From NCBI GenBank assembly GCA_023430685.1, contig JAEYZH010000087.1, forward strand, positions 1 to 14,623: a DNA stretch of 14,623 bases, read 5' to 3'. Positions within the stretch are counted from its first letter, which is position 1; each line of letters begins with the position of its first letter. Under the pieces are notes generated by a model that did not search any database, was not told the origin of the DNA, and worked only from the letters and a program-made list of their open reading frames with translations. Positions 7,505 to 14,211 of the stretch are shown piece after piece. The stretch is from Pseudomonadota bacterium. GTDB lineage: Bacteria > Pseudomonadota > Gammaproteobacteria > Xanthomonadales > Rhodanobacteraceae. Made by a program: the position numbers and the translations under genes.

Positions 7505-8743
7505 TCAGGTTCCGAGTTCGCGATAGCGTTCGCGCAGTCGGTTGCGCAACACGATCGCGACGAGGTTGAGGGTGATCGCGACGATCACGAGCAGCGCCGC
7601 GCACGCGTAGGCATGCGGAACGCCGCGGATCGCGTCGGTACTCGCCAACGCGGCCGTGTGCACGCTGAAGCCGAGATGCATGAACTGCCGTGCAGGGTGC
7701 AGGTACGGGAACGCGCCGTCCAGCGGCAGTGCCGGCGCGAGTTCGACCACGCCGACCAGCATCAGGGGCGCGACCGCGCCGCAGGTGCGCGTGATCGCGA
7801 GCACGAGGCCGGTCAGCACCGCCGGTCTCGCAGCCGGCAGGCTCATGCGCCACAGCGTTTCCTCGCGTGATGCACCGAGCGCGAGCGAGCCGTCGTGCAG
7901 CGATCGCGGGATGCGTTGCAGCCCTTCCTCGACGCTGATCACGACCACCGGCAGCGTCAGCAGGGCCATCGTGAGCGCCGCCCACAGCAGGCCACCGGCG
8001 CCCCAGGTCGGCACGGCGAGTCGGTCCGCGTACAGCAGGCGATCGAGGCTGCCGCCGATCCCGTGCACGAGCAGCCCGAGGCCGACCACGCCGTAGACGA
8101 TCGAGGGCACGCCCGCGAGCGTGTCGATCGCCGCGCGCACGATGCGCACCACCGGGCCGCGGCGCAGGTGCAGGAATGCGGCCGCCCCGATCCCGACCGG
8201 CATCACGAACAGGCTCGTCAGCAGCACGAGGGTCAACGTGCCCGCGAGCGCAGGCAGGACGCCACCTCCGACGCCGCCCGCTTCGGGCGCAGTCGCGATG
8301 AAGCGTGCGGCGCGCGCGAGCGCGAGGCCGATGCGCGCGGGCAAGGACAACGTGTTCGGCCGCGTCACCTCGACGGCCGTGTGATCGGATGCAGCCGCAT
8401 CGCCGCGCGCGAATGCGCGCCGACCATCGGGGTGCAAGAGCGCGACCACGTCGGACGGCCAGGATTGCCCCACGATGTCGGTGCGCGCGATGCGCAGGTA
8501 GGCGTCGCCCGCGCGCAGGCGCTCGCTGCCGCGCAGCGCGATCGCGCGCGCATCGCCGCCGACGATTTCGCCGAGCACGCGGCTGCCGTCGCGCAAGTCC
8601 AGCTCGGTGATGCGCCCGGGCCAGAACGCGGCGAAGCCGGACGCGAGCACGTACGCGCCGAACGCGAGCATCGCCGCGACAGAGATCGCCGCGAGCCCTC
8701 CGAGCAGCCAGGTGCCCGCGGCATCGCCGCGACGCCTGCTCAT
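7505..8743 (-). CDS. pstA: Phosphate ABC transporter permease PstA with periplasmic insertion
   Basis: The 412-aa inner-membrane permease has TM1 at about 12-36 and then a roughly 120-residue loop. The loop contains ITELDLRDGSRVLGEIVGG (45-63) and IARTDIVG (85-92) and presumably lies in the periplasm. The permease core follows from about 160: TLTLVLLTSLFVMPVGIGAAAF, then DTLAGVPSIVYGVVGLGLL (207-225). The cytoplasmic EAA loop DGSLALGASREETLWRMSLPAARPAV is at 284-309, and the last helix is near 380-400. Such inserts are known in PstA of some gammaproteobacteria; E. coli PstA is 296 aa. The usual GETAP after the EAA loop reads CGAVAP (321-326), so the Glu is lost. Its ATG overlaps the pstC TGA. 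The pairing with pstC makes the identity secure. Confidence 0.93.
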   Translation of the reverse strand: MSRRRGDAAGTWLLGGLAAISVAAMLAFGAYVLASGFAAFWPGRITELDLRDGSRVLGEIVGGDARAIALRGSERLRAGDAYLRIARTDIVGQSWPSDVVALLHPDGRRAFARGDAAASDHTAVEVTRPNTLSLPARIGLALARAARFIATAPEAGGVGGGVLPALAGTLTLVLLTSLFVMPVGIGAAAFLHLRRGPVVRIVRAAIDTLAGVPSIVYGVVGLGLLVHGIGGSLDRLLYADRLAVPTWGAGGLLWAALTMALLTLPVVVISVEEGLQRIPRSLHDGSLALGASREETLWRMSLPAARPAVLTGLVLAITRTCGAVAPLMLVGVVELAPALPLDGAFPYLHPARQFMHLGFSVHTAALASTDAIRGVPHAYACAALLVIVAITLNLVAIVLRNRLRERYRELGT

Positions 8744-9810
8744 GGATCGGCCTGCCCCAGGCGACCACGCAGGCGCGAACGCATCCCTTCTGCGATCGCG
8801 CTCGCGAGCACGCTGACCGCGAGCAACGCGAGCGCGGCCAGCAACAAGTCGCCCCAGGCCGCGCCGTGCGGCGCGGCGTCGGGCATCGACACCGCGAGTT
8901 CGGAACTCAGCGTGCGCACCGCGGACAGCGGATCGAACGGCGCGCCGAATGCGTTGCCGCCGGCCATCAGCACGATCATCGTCTCGCCGAAGCAACGCGA
9001 AAAGCCCAGCACCGCCGCCGCGAGCAAGCCCGATCCGGCCGCGGGCAACACGATCGTCACCAGCGCCTGCCAGCGCGTCGCGCCGAGCGCGAACGCGGCG
9101 CGCGTGTGCGCCGCGGGCACCAGTGCGAGTGCATCCTCGGCCACCGAGAACACCAGCGGCAGCGCCGCGAAGCCGAGCGCGAAGCCGACCAGCATCGCAT
9201 TCCAAGGACTATCGGGATGGATCAGCGCGGAATCAGCGTGCCCTGCGGCCCATGTGCCGGCGGCCACCAGCGTGATCACCAGCGGCAGCAGTGCGAGCGG
9301 CAACCATCCGCGCGCGCGCGAACCGAAGGCGAAGCCTGCGGCGAGCAGCACGCAGGGCACGAGCACGAGCAGCAGCAGCGCGGTCGCGACGTGATGCTTG
9401 AGCCAGGGCGCGAGCGTCGCGGTCGCGACCAATCCGAACACGACCGTCGGCACGGCGGCGAACAGTTCGAACCCGGGCTTCATCCAGGCACGCAGGCGCG
9501 GCGCGGCGAAATGCGCGGTGTACATGGCGCAGGCGAGCCCGAGCGGGATCGCGACGAGCAGTGCGCAGGCGACCGCGCGCAGGCTGCCTGCCGCAAGCTG
9601 CAGCAGGCGCGCTCCGTCGTGCGCGATCGCCGTGTCCCAGGGCCGCAGGCCGAACACGAGATAGATCGGCATCGCCGCGAGTCCGGCCACCACCAGCGCG
9701 GCCGCCGCCGCGCTCCCGGCGCTGCGCAGCTGCCGATGCCGACGGCGCGCGCGCGTGCGCGCCGGAATCGAGGGCAGCGCGTGGGCGCAAGTGGCTGGAT
9801 CAATGGGCAT
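8740..9810 (-). CDS. pstC: Phosphate ABC transporter permease PstC
   Basis: The 356-aa inner-membrane permease has an Arg-rich cytoplasmic N-terminus (17-29), TM1 at about 33-54, and helices near 75-98, 113-135, 140-162, 168-188, 203-223, 258-284 and 320-340. The core signature FELFAAVPTVVFGL (114-127), the EAA loop AAFALGATRWQALVTIVLPAA (238-258) and FGETMIVLMAGG (274-285) identify PstC. The extra helix pair around 140-190 and the tail FDPLSAVRTLSSELAVSMP place it with the long gammaproteobacterial PstC type. However, that type's large N-terminal periplasmic domain is missing. The ATG at 9810 has no Shine-Dalgarno sequence and may coincide with the transcription start. First gene of pstCAB-phoU; no pstS is adjacent. 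Confidence 0.94.
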   Translation of the reverse strand: MPIDPATCAHALPSIPARTRARRRHRQLRSAGSAAAAALVVAGLAAMPIYLVFGLRPWDTAIAHDGARLLQLAAGSLRAVACALLVAIPLGLACAMYTAHFAAPRLRAWMKPGFELFAAVPTVVFGLVATATLAPWLKHHVATALLLLVLVPCVLLAAGFAFGSRARGWLPLALLPLVITLVAAGTWAAGHADSALIHPDSPWNAMLVGFALGFAALPLVFSVAEDALALVPAAHTRAAFALGATRWQALVTIVLPAAGSGLLAAAVLGFSRCFGETMIVLMAGGNAFGAPFDPLSAVRTLSSELAVSMPDAAPHGAAWGDLLLAALALLAVSVLASAIAEGMRSRLRGRLGQADP

Positions 9811-9816
9811 TCGTGC

Positions 9817-9822
9817 ACGCTA
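9817..9822 (-). promoter_or_regulatory. -10 element of the pst operon
   Basis: TAGCGT lies 10 bp after the PhoB box, the standard geometry in which PhoB replaces the -35. Counting 6-7 nt puts the start of transcription at or next to the pstC ATG (9810). This would make the message leaderless, in agreement with the lack of a ribosome site. Confidence 0.45.
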
Positions 9823-9832
9823 GGCCGCAAGT

Positions 9833-9850
9833 GTGACAGGCATGTTTCAG
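9833..9850 (-). promoter_or_regulatory. PhoB box upstream of pstC
   Basis: The minus strand reads CTGAAAC-ATGC-CTGTCAC, two 7-bp direct repeats with 11-bp periodicity. These match the PhoB consensus CTGTCAT-N4-CTGTCAT at 7 of 7 positions (second repeat, allowing C/T at the end) and about 6 of 7 (first). Ten bp downstream is TAGCGT (9822 to 9817), which fits the TAnnnT -10 that follows PhoB boxes. Phosphate-starvation control of pstCAB-phoU is therefore well supported by motif and context. Confidence 0.72.
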
Positions 9851-9860
9851 CACCCGCCCA

Positions 9861-9878
9861 CTGTCATCGACCCGCCAC
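9861..9878 (+). promoter_or_regulatory. Partial PhoB-box-like site facing the glycosyltransferase
   Basis: CTGTCAT-CGAC-CCGCCAC on the plus strand has one perfect repeat and one matching 5 of 7, with the correct 11-bp period. It points toward the glycosyltransferase operon. No good -10 follows at the right distance (AATACC around 9887 is the best), so it may be a weak or auxiliary site. Confidence 0.35.
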
Positions 9879-9919
9879 ACGTTCGCAATACCCGTTTCAA
9901 CGCGTTCCACGAGGCTGCG

Positions 9920-9943
9920 CGGGTGGTCCGCATGGACCGCCCG
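9920..9943. repeat. Strong inverted repeat in the leader of the glycosyltransferase gene
   Basis: Arms CGGGTGGTCC and GGACCGCCCG pair over 10 bp, with a single T-G wobble, around a GCAT loop. The repeat ends 10 nt before the ATG at 9954. The remaining spacer has no Shine-Dalgarno sequence. It could be an RNA hairpin controlling translation or a dimer operator (core GGTCC-N4-GGACC). It is too far from the pst stop codons to be a terminator. Confidence 0.55.
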
Positions 9944-9953
9944 GTATCCAGCC

Positions 9954-11108
9954 ATGCACGTCGCGATCGTCACCGAGACCTGGCCGCGCGAGGTCAACGG
10001 CGTCGCCCTCACGGTTCAGGCGCTTGCGCGCGGCATCGCGGCGCTCGGCCATCGCGTCGAAGTGCTGCGCCCGCGCCAGCGCGAGGAACTTCCGGCGGAA
10101 GCCGGCATCGAGGAAGTGCTGCTGCGCGGCGCGGCGGTGCCGCGCTACCCCGGCCTGCGCTTCGGACTGCCCGCGACCGGATTGTTCCAGCGGCGCTGGA
10201 CCGAGGGCCCGCCCGACGCGATCTACGTCGCGACCGAAGGCCCGCTCGGCCACAGCGCGCTGCGCGCGGCACGCCGACTGCAGATCCCCGCGTGCACCGG
10301 CTTCCACACCCGTTTCGACGATTTCGCGCGCCATTACGGCCTCGGCTTCCTCGCCCCGACCGTATTCGCCTGCCTGCGGCGCTTTCACAACCACGCCGAC
10401 GCGACCCTCGTGCCGACGCTGGAGCTGGCGGGCTTCCTCGAAGCAAACGGCTTTCGCAACGTGCACCTGCTGCGGCGCGCGGTGGACACGCGCCTGTTCG
10501 ATCCCTCGCGCCGCGACGCGGACCTGCGTGCAGCCTGGGGCGCCGCGCCCGGCGATCTCGTGGTCGTGCACGTGGGCCGGCTCGCGCCGGAGAAGAACCT
10601 CGGACTCGCGCTGCGCGCGTTCGCGGCGATCCGCGCACGCCATCCGCGCACGCGCTGCGTCGTGGTCGGCGACGGCCCCTCGCGCGAAGCCCTGCAGCAG
10701 GCGCATCCCGAGGTGCGGTTCACGGGCACGCAGCGCGGCGAGGCGCTCGCGCGGCACTTCGCGAGCGGCGACCTGTTCGTGTTCCCGAGCCTCACCGAGA
10801 CCTTCGGCAACGTGACGCTCGAGTCGCTCGCGAGCGGGGTTCCCGTGGTCGCGTTCGACTACGGCGCCGCACGCGAGCACCTGCATGGCGCCTGCGCCGG
10901 AGCGCGCGTCGCGGTCGGCGATGCGGACGCTTTCGTCGACGCGGCGGTCACGCTCGCGGACCGCATCGTGGATGCCGACGCGGACGACCTCGCCCATCGC
11001 CGCGAGCAGGTGCGGGCCGAGGTCGCAGATCTAGGCCAGGCCGATGTCGCCGGCCATTTCGCACGCCTGCTCGACGGCTTGCGCACGCAACGGGAGATGC
11101 ACGCATGA
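9954..11108 (+). CDS. GT4-family glycosyltransferase (MgtA/SqdX-like, probable glycolipid synthesis)
   Basis: The 384-aa GT-B enzyme starts MHVAIVTETWPREVNGVA, with the Gly-rich acceptor-side loop REVNGVALT at 12-20. FHTRFDDFARHYG (117-129) resembles the MgtA/SqdX subgroup. The C-terminal domain has GRLAPEKN (208-215, R209/K214 for the donor phosphates), VVVGDGPSREAL (236-247) and the EX7E motif E282-TFGNVTL-E290. MgtA-like members add mannose or another hexose from a nucleotide sugar to diacylglycerol-type or polyprenyl acceptors. Donor and acceptor cannot be read from sequence. It has no TM helix and is probably peripheral at the inner membrane. Its TGA overlaps the ATG of a PAP2 phosphatase, and it diverges from the PhoB-controlled pst operon. 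I infer a role in making phosphorus-free glycolipid. Confidence 0.85.
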   Translation: MHVAIVTETWPREVNGVALTVQALARGIAALGHRVEVLRPRQREELPAEAGIEEVLLRGAAVPRYPGLRFGLPATGLFQRRWTEGPPDAIYVATEGPLGHSALRAARRLQIPACTGFHTRFDDFARHYGLGFLAPTVFACLRRFHNHADATLVPTLELAGFLEANGFRNVHLLRRAVDTRLFDPSRRDADLRAAWGAAPGDLVVVHVGRLAPEKNLGLALRAFAAIRARHPRTRCVVVGDGPSREALQQAHPEVRFTGTQRGEALARHFASGDLFVFPSLTETFGNVTLESLASGVPVVAFDYGAAREHLHGACAGARVAVGDADAFVDAAVTLADRIVDADADDLAHRREQVRAEVADLGQADVAGHFARLLDGLRTQREMHA

Positions 11109-11647
11109 ACGCACGGCGATTCGACCTCGGCGGCGGCGATCGCCGCCTCTGCCTCGCGATGAACCAATGGGTCGCACGGCGCGCGCTGATCCGCCTGTTC
11201 CGCATCGTGAGCCGCCTCGGCGATGGCGTGTTCTGGTACGCCTTGATGGCTGCGATCGCACTGCTCGCAGGCGCGCGTGGACCCGCGATCGCGCTGCAGA
11301 TGGCGTTGACGGGCCTGATCGCGGCGATGCTGTACAGGCTGCTCAAGCGCTGGACGCGCCGGCCACGCCCGTTCCGCGCGCACGCGGCGATCATCGCCTA
11401 CACCGCGCCGCTCGACGAGTTCAGCTTTCCGTCCGGGCATACCCTGCATGCAGTGACCTTCAGCCTCGTCGCACTGTCGCACCTGCCGATGCTCGCGCCG
11501 CTGCTGGTGCCGTTCACGCTGCTGGTCGCGGTGTCGCGCGTCGTGCTCGGCTTGCACTACCCGAGCGACGTGCTCGCCGCGATGCTGATCGGCATCCTGC
11601 TCGCGGCGTTGTCGCTGCAGGCCGGAGCATGGCTCGCGCCCGCCTGA
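11105..11647 (+). CDS. PAP2-family membrane phosphatase (phosphatidate-phosphatase-like)
   Basis: The 180-aa integral membrane protein carries all three catalytic motifs of type-2 phosphatidic acid phosphatases. These are KX6RP at K81-R88-P89, PSGH at 109-112 and SRX5HX3D at S144-R145-H151-D155. Hydrophobic helices are at about 42-58, 62-80, 112-128, 130-148 and 157-175. The family removes phosphate from phosphatidic acid, phosphatidylglycerol phosphate or undecaprenyl pyrophosphate at the membrane. Its start overlaps the stop of the glycosyltransferase (ATGA, 11105-11108), so the pair is co-translated. This suggests it supplies diacylglycerol as acceptor, though recycling a polyprenyl carrier is an alternative. 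Confidence 0.88.
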   Translation: MNARRFDLGGGDRRLCLAMNQWVARRALIRLFRIVSRLGDGVFWYALMAAIALLAGARGPAIALQMALTGLIAAMLYRLLKRWTRRPRPFRAHAAIIAYTAPLDEFSFPSGHTLHAVTFSLVALSHLPMLAPLLVPFTLLVAVSRVVLGLHYPSDVLAAMLIGILLAALSLQAGAWLAPA

Positions 11648-11970
11648 GCGCCGGCGCGCTCCCCGTTCCCGTTCGCCCTGGGCGCAGGCCGCCGGCCGAA
11701 GTCGAAGTGGCCGGTCGCATCGCGCTGCATGGCGCGTGCCTGCGCTTCGCCGGATTCGAACAGCGCGTCCGCGCACTCGAATTCGGCAGCGCCAGCTTGT
11801 CCTGCCGCGAAATCGCGCCGATCGGTGATCCGACGGCGCGTGGCGGAGACGCGGACCTTCACCGCGGCTCCAACGCGCGCAGCCAGAAGCGAAGCCGATG
11901 CATGCTCTCCTTCGACTCGCCGACCTCGCGCCAGTCGAGCTCGCAGAACATGTCGTCCTGGCGGCGATAG
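11629..11970 (+). pseudogene. Possible decayed coding remnant, perhaps M48-peptidase N-terminal region
   Basis: The 211 bp between the PAP2 and GNAT genes hold an open frame from an ATG inside the PAP2 3' end. From about 11697 to 11830 codon use is coding-like (GAA, GTC, GAA, GTG, CTG, GGC, CGC with C or G mostly in third position). The translated stretch RPPAEVEVAG through GFEQRVRALEF and REIAPIGDPTARGG loosely recalls the N-terminal beta domain that precedes the peptidase in some Xanthomonadales M48 proteins. No HExxH peptidase core follows; the frame runs antisense into the GNAT gene and stops at 11970. No ribosome site is evident. It may be a gene fragment or chance. Resemblance is from memory and weak. 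Confidence 0.22.
11646..11661 (+). terminator. Possible terminator hairpin at the end of the glycosyltransferase-PAP2 operon
   Basis: GAGCGC and GCGCTC form a perfect 6-bp stem with a CGGC tetraloop, beginning within the PAP2 stop codon. The following bases (CCCGTTCCCGTT) contain only scattered T, so intrinsic termination would be weak. Confidence 0.3.
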
Positions 11971-12455
11971 CCGCGCTTGCTCCAGAAGAGGTCGTTCGCA
12001 CGGTGGCCCGGCGGCGCGCGCGGATCGTCGGCGCTGCGCTCGACCGCGCAGAACGCGGTCATCGTGTAGCGCCCGAGCCTGCGCGCCCATGCCTCGCGTT
12101 CGTCGAAGAAGCGATGGCCGATGCCACGCCCTCGCCAGGCCGGCCGCAGCACCGACTCCCCGAAATAGAACACGCGATCGACCGCGATCGCATGCTGCCG
12201 GAACGCATGCTGGAACGAGGGCGCCTCGTCGGCGAGCGGCATGCCGGTCGACGCGCCGACCACCCCGGAGCGGTCCAGCGCGAGCACGAACAGGCTGTCC
12301 GGCGACCGCGCGTAGGCCGAGAGGTAGCCGCGCTCGTACGCCGCATCGCCGTCGTAGAGGTAGGGCCAGTCGCGGAACACCTCGATGCGCAGCGCGGCGA
12401 CCGCGTCGAGGTAGGGGACGATGGCCGTCCCGCTGAAGGTCTGGATGTCGATCAT
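11859..12455 (-). CDS. GNAT-family N-acetyltransferase
   Basis: The 198-aa protein has the GNAT fold order. An N-terminal helix/strand FSGTAIVPYLDAVAALRIEVF covers 7-27, and a central strand SLFVLALDRSGVVGASTGMPL covers 54-74. Motif A is at about 97-124, with YFGESVLRPAWRGRGIG, where R108-G-R-G111-I-G113 forms the acetyl-CoA pyrophosphate loop. The C-terminal part WSKRGYRRQDDMFCELDWRE (158-177) follows. It would transfer an acetyl group to an amine, but the substrate is not indicated. It lies 40 nt after the flavoprotein, probably in the same transcript, with a poor ribosome site. Its 3' end borders the remnant region downstream of the PAP2 gene in convergent orientation. Confidence 0.88.
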   Translation of the reverse strand: MIDIQTFSGTAIVPYLDAVAALRIEVFRDWPYLYDGDAAYERGYLSAYARSPDSLFVLALDRSGVVGASTGMPLADEAPSFQHAFRQHAIAVDRVFYFGESVLRPAWRGRGIGHRFFDEREAWARRLGRYTMTAFCAVERSADDPRAPPGHRANDLFWSKRGYRRQDDMFCELDWREVGESKESMHRLRFWLRALEPR

Positions 12456-12495
12456 CGCGTGAGGCGGTGCGCTGCGTCCGCGCAGGGCGGCCAGA

Positions 12496-13728
12496 TTACC
12501 GCAAGCGCGCGGCGGCGGCGCCCGCGACGAGCCCGCTCGCGAAGCACGCGGTCAGCAGGTAGCCGCCGGTCGGTGCTTCCCAGTCGATCATCTCGCCCGC
12601 GCAATGCACCTGCGGCAGCGCGCGCAGTCTCAGATCGTCGTCGAGCGCCTCGAACCGCACGCCACCCGCGCTGCTGATCGCTTCCTCGAGGGGTCGCGCA
12701 CGCAGCAGGTGCAACGGCAATGACTTGATCGCAGCCGCAGCCCGCACCGGATCGGCGAGCGCGTGCACCGGCGCGCACTCGCGCAGCAACCCGGCGCGCA
12801 CGCCGTCGATGCCTGCGCGGCGTCGCAGGTGTTCGGACATCGAACGCGTGCCGCGCGGATGCGCAAGATCGCGCTCGAGGCGCTCGATCGCGCGCGCGGG
12901 CGCGAGGTCGAGCCGCAACGTCGCCACTCCGTCGCGCGCGATCGCTTCGCGCAGGTCCGCACTCGCCGCGTACACGAGGCTGCCTTCGATGCCGCCCTCG
13001 GTCACGACGAACTCGCCTTGCTGGCGCCTCGGGCGACCTTCGACGTCGGTCCATTCGGCCACGACCGGCCGCACCGGCTGACCCGCGTGGCGCTGCCGGA
13101 AGTGGTCGCTCCAGGCGACGTCGAAACCGCAATTGGACGGTTGCAACGGCGCGAGCGCCACCCCGCGCGCAGCGAGCAGCGCGGTCCATCGGCCGTCGGA
13201 GCCGAGCACCGGCCAGCTGCCGCCGCCGAGTGCGAGCACGACCGCATCGGCTTCGACGTCGACCGCGCCGTCGGGCGTGTCGAACGCGAGTGCACCGCGC
13301 GCGTTCCAGCCACGCCACGCGTGGCGCACGTGCAGCCGCACGCCCGACGCGCGCAGCCGGCGCAACCACGCGCGCAGCAGCGGCGCCGCCTTGAGGTCGA
13401 GCGGAAACACGCGGCCGGAGCTGCCGACGAAGGTCTCGACGCCGAGTCCACGCGCCCACTCGCGCAACGCGTCGGCGTCGAACCGTCGCAGCCACGCGCC
13501 GACTTCATGCGAGCGCGAGCCGTAGCGCCCGGCGAATCGCCCGGGCGGGTCCGAATGCGTGAGGTTGAGCCCGCCCTTTCCGGCGATGAGGAACTTGCGC
13601 GCGAAGGAACCCATGCGGTCGTAAACATCGACTTCGGCACCGGCCGCGCGCGCGGACTCGGCCGCCATCAGGCCCGCGGGGCCACCGCCGATCACCGCGA
13701 TGCGTCGTGCCGGAGGTCCGCCCGCCAC
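12496..13728 (-). CDS. HI0933-type FAD-dependent oxidoreductase (TIGR03862-like flavoprotein)
   Basis: The 410-aa protein has the dinucleotide-binding motif AVIGGGPAGLMAA (11-23) and the HI0933/YhiN signature FLIAGKGGLNLTHSD (46-60). It also has ALGGGSWP (166-173), TEGGIEGSLVY (243-253), AISSAGGV (350-357) and the C-terminal FAD segment CAGEMIDWEAPTGGYLL (376-392). The family binds FAD; its physiological substrate is unknown. The start is GTG at 13728, only 3 nt after the stop of the SnoaL-like gene, so translation is coupled. No other good in-frame start precedes the FAD motif. The length is normal for the family. It is not related to GidA or GltD despite the shared Rossmann motif. Confidence 0.9.
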   Translation of the reverse strand: MAGGPPARRIAVIGGGPAGLMAAESARAAGAEVDVYDRMGSFARKFLIAGKGGLNLTHSDPPGRFAGRYGSRSHEVGAWLRRFDADALREWARGLGVETFVGSSGRVFPLDLKAAPLLRAWLRRLRASGVRLHVRHAWRGWNARGALAFDTPDGAVDVEADAVVLALGGGSWPVLGSDGRWTALLAARGVALAPLQPSNCGFDVAWSDHFRQRHAGQPVRPVVAEWTDVEGRPRRQQGEFVVTEGGIEGSLVYAASADLREAIARDGVATLRLDLAPARAIERLERDLAHPRGTRSMSEHLRRRAGIDGVRAGLLRECAPVHALADPVRAAAAIKSLPLHLLRARPLEEAISSAGGVRFEALDDDLRLRALPQVHCAGEMIDWEAPTGGYLLTACFASGLVAGAAAARLR

Positions 13729-13731
13729 GAC

Positions 13732-14139
13732 TCAGGCCGCGCCGACCTGCGCAAGCCAGTCCTGCAGGTTGTAGTAGTTCGTCACGCGCGCGATGCGTCC
13801 GTCGCGGATCTCGAAGAACGCGCCTCCCGGGAGCCGGTACGCCTGACCGCGCGCCGCCGGCAGGCCTTCGTCGGTCGCGAGGTAGCGGCCGTGCACGACG
13901 TATTCGGCGGCGGCGCGCAAGCCGTCCGCGGAAGCCAGGATCGAGATGTCGCGGAGCTGCTCGGCATAGCAGCGGTCCATGCGCGCGAGGAACGCGCGGA
14001 ACGCTTCGCGCCCGACTTCGCGCGGCCCCTGGTTGAGGTCGTGCGCGACGTCTTCGGCGAGCAGCGCGAGCATCGCCTCGCGATCGCCACGATTGAACGC
14101 ATCGTAGTAGCGCTCGATCAGGTGCTGGGCATGCGGCAT
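13732..14139 (-). CDS. SnoaL-like / ketosteroid-isomerase-related protein
   Basis: The 135-aa NTF2-fold protein begins with the typical helix QHLIERYYDAFNRGDREAMLALLAEDVAHDLNQG (residues 5-38). It continues with REAFRAFLARMDRCYAEQL (44-62), VVHGRYLAT (81-89), YRLPGGAFFEIRDGRIARVTNYYN (101-124) and QDWLAQVG at the end. This fits the small ketosteroid-isomerase-related family (TIGR02096-like). Members are cone-shaped pocket proteins and often have no known substrate. D34 and H33 line the expected pocket face, but no catalytic activity can be assigned. It precedes the flavoprotein by 3 nt, so the two probably act on the same compound. A TAGACT -10 lies upstream. Confidence 0.87.
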   Translation of the reverse strand: MPHAQHLIERYYDAFNRGDREAMLALLAEDVAHDLNQGPREVGREAFRAFLARMDRCYAEQLRDISILASADGLRAAAEYVVHGRYLATDEGLPAARGQAYRLPGGAFFEIRDGRIARVTNYYNLQDWLAQVGAA

Positions 14140-14181
14140 CGCGGGTTCCGTCGGTGGACGCCGCGAGGCGGCGCGGCGCGC

Positions 14182-14190
14182 AGTCTAGCA
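14182..14190 (-). promoter_or_regulatory. Extended -10 promoter element for the SnoaL-flavoprotein-GNAT operon
   Basis: The minus strand reads TGC-TAGACT, an extended -10 (TGn plus TAnnnT). Transcription would start near 14175 and give a leader of about 36 nt before the ATG at 14139. The element sits in the loop of a 9-bp inverted repeat (CGGCGCGGC at 14169-14177 and GCCGCGCCG at 14191-14199), which could be an operator or a terminator for the small upstream gene. No clear -35 is visible. Confidence 0.4.
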
Positions 14191-14211
14191 GCCGCGCCGT
14201 CGCTGCCCGCA

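Noticed and set aside
8866..10815. Long plus-strand open frame across pstC and the glycosyltransferase
   Set aside because: It runs antisense to pstC and out of frame through the glycosyltransferase, with Arg-rich nonsense composition.
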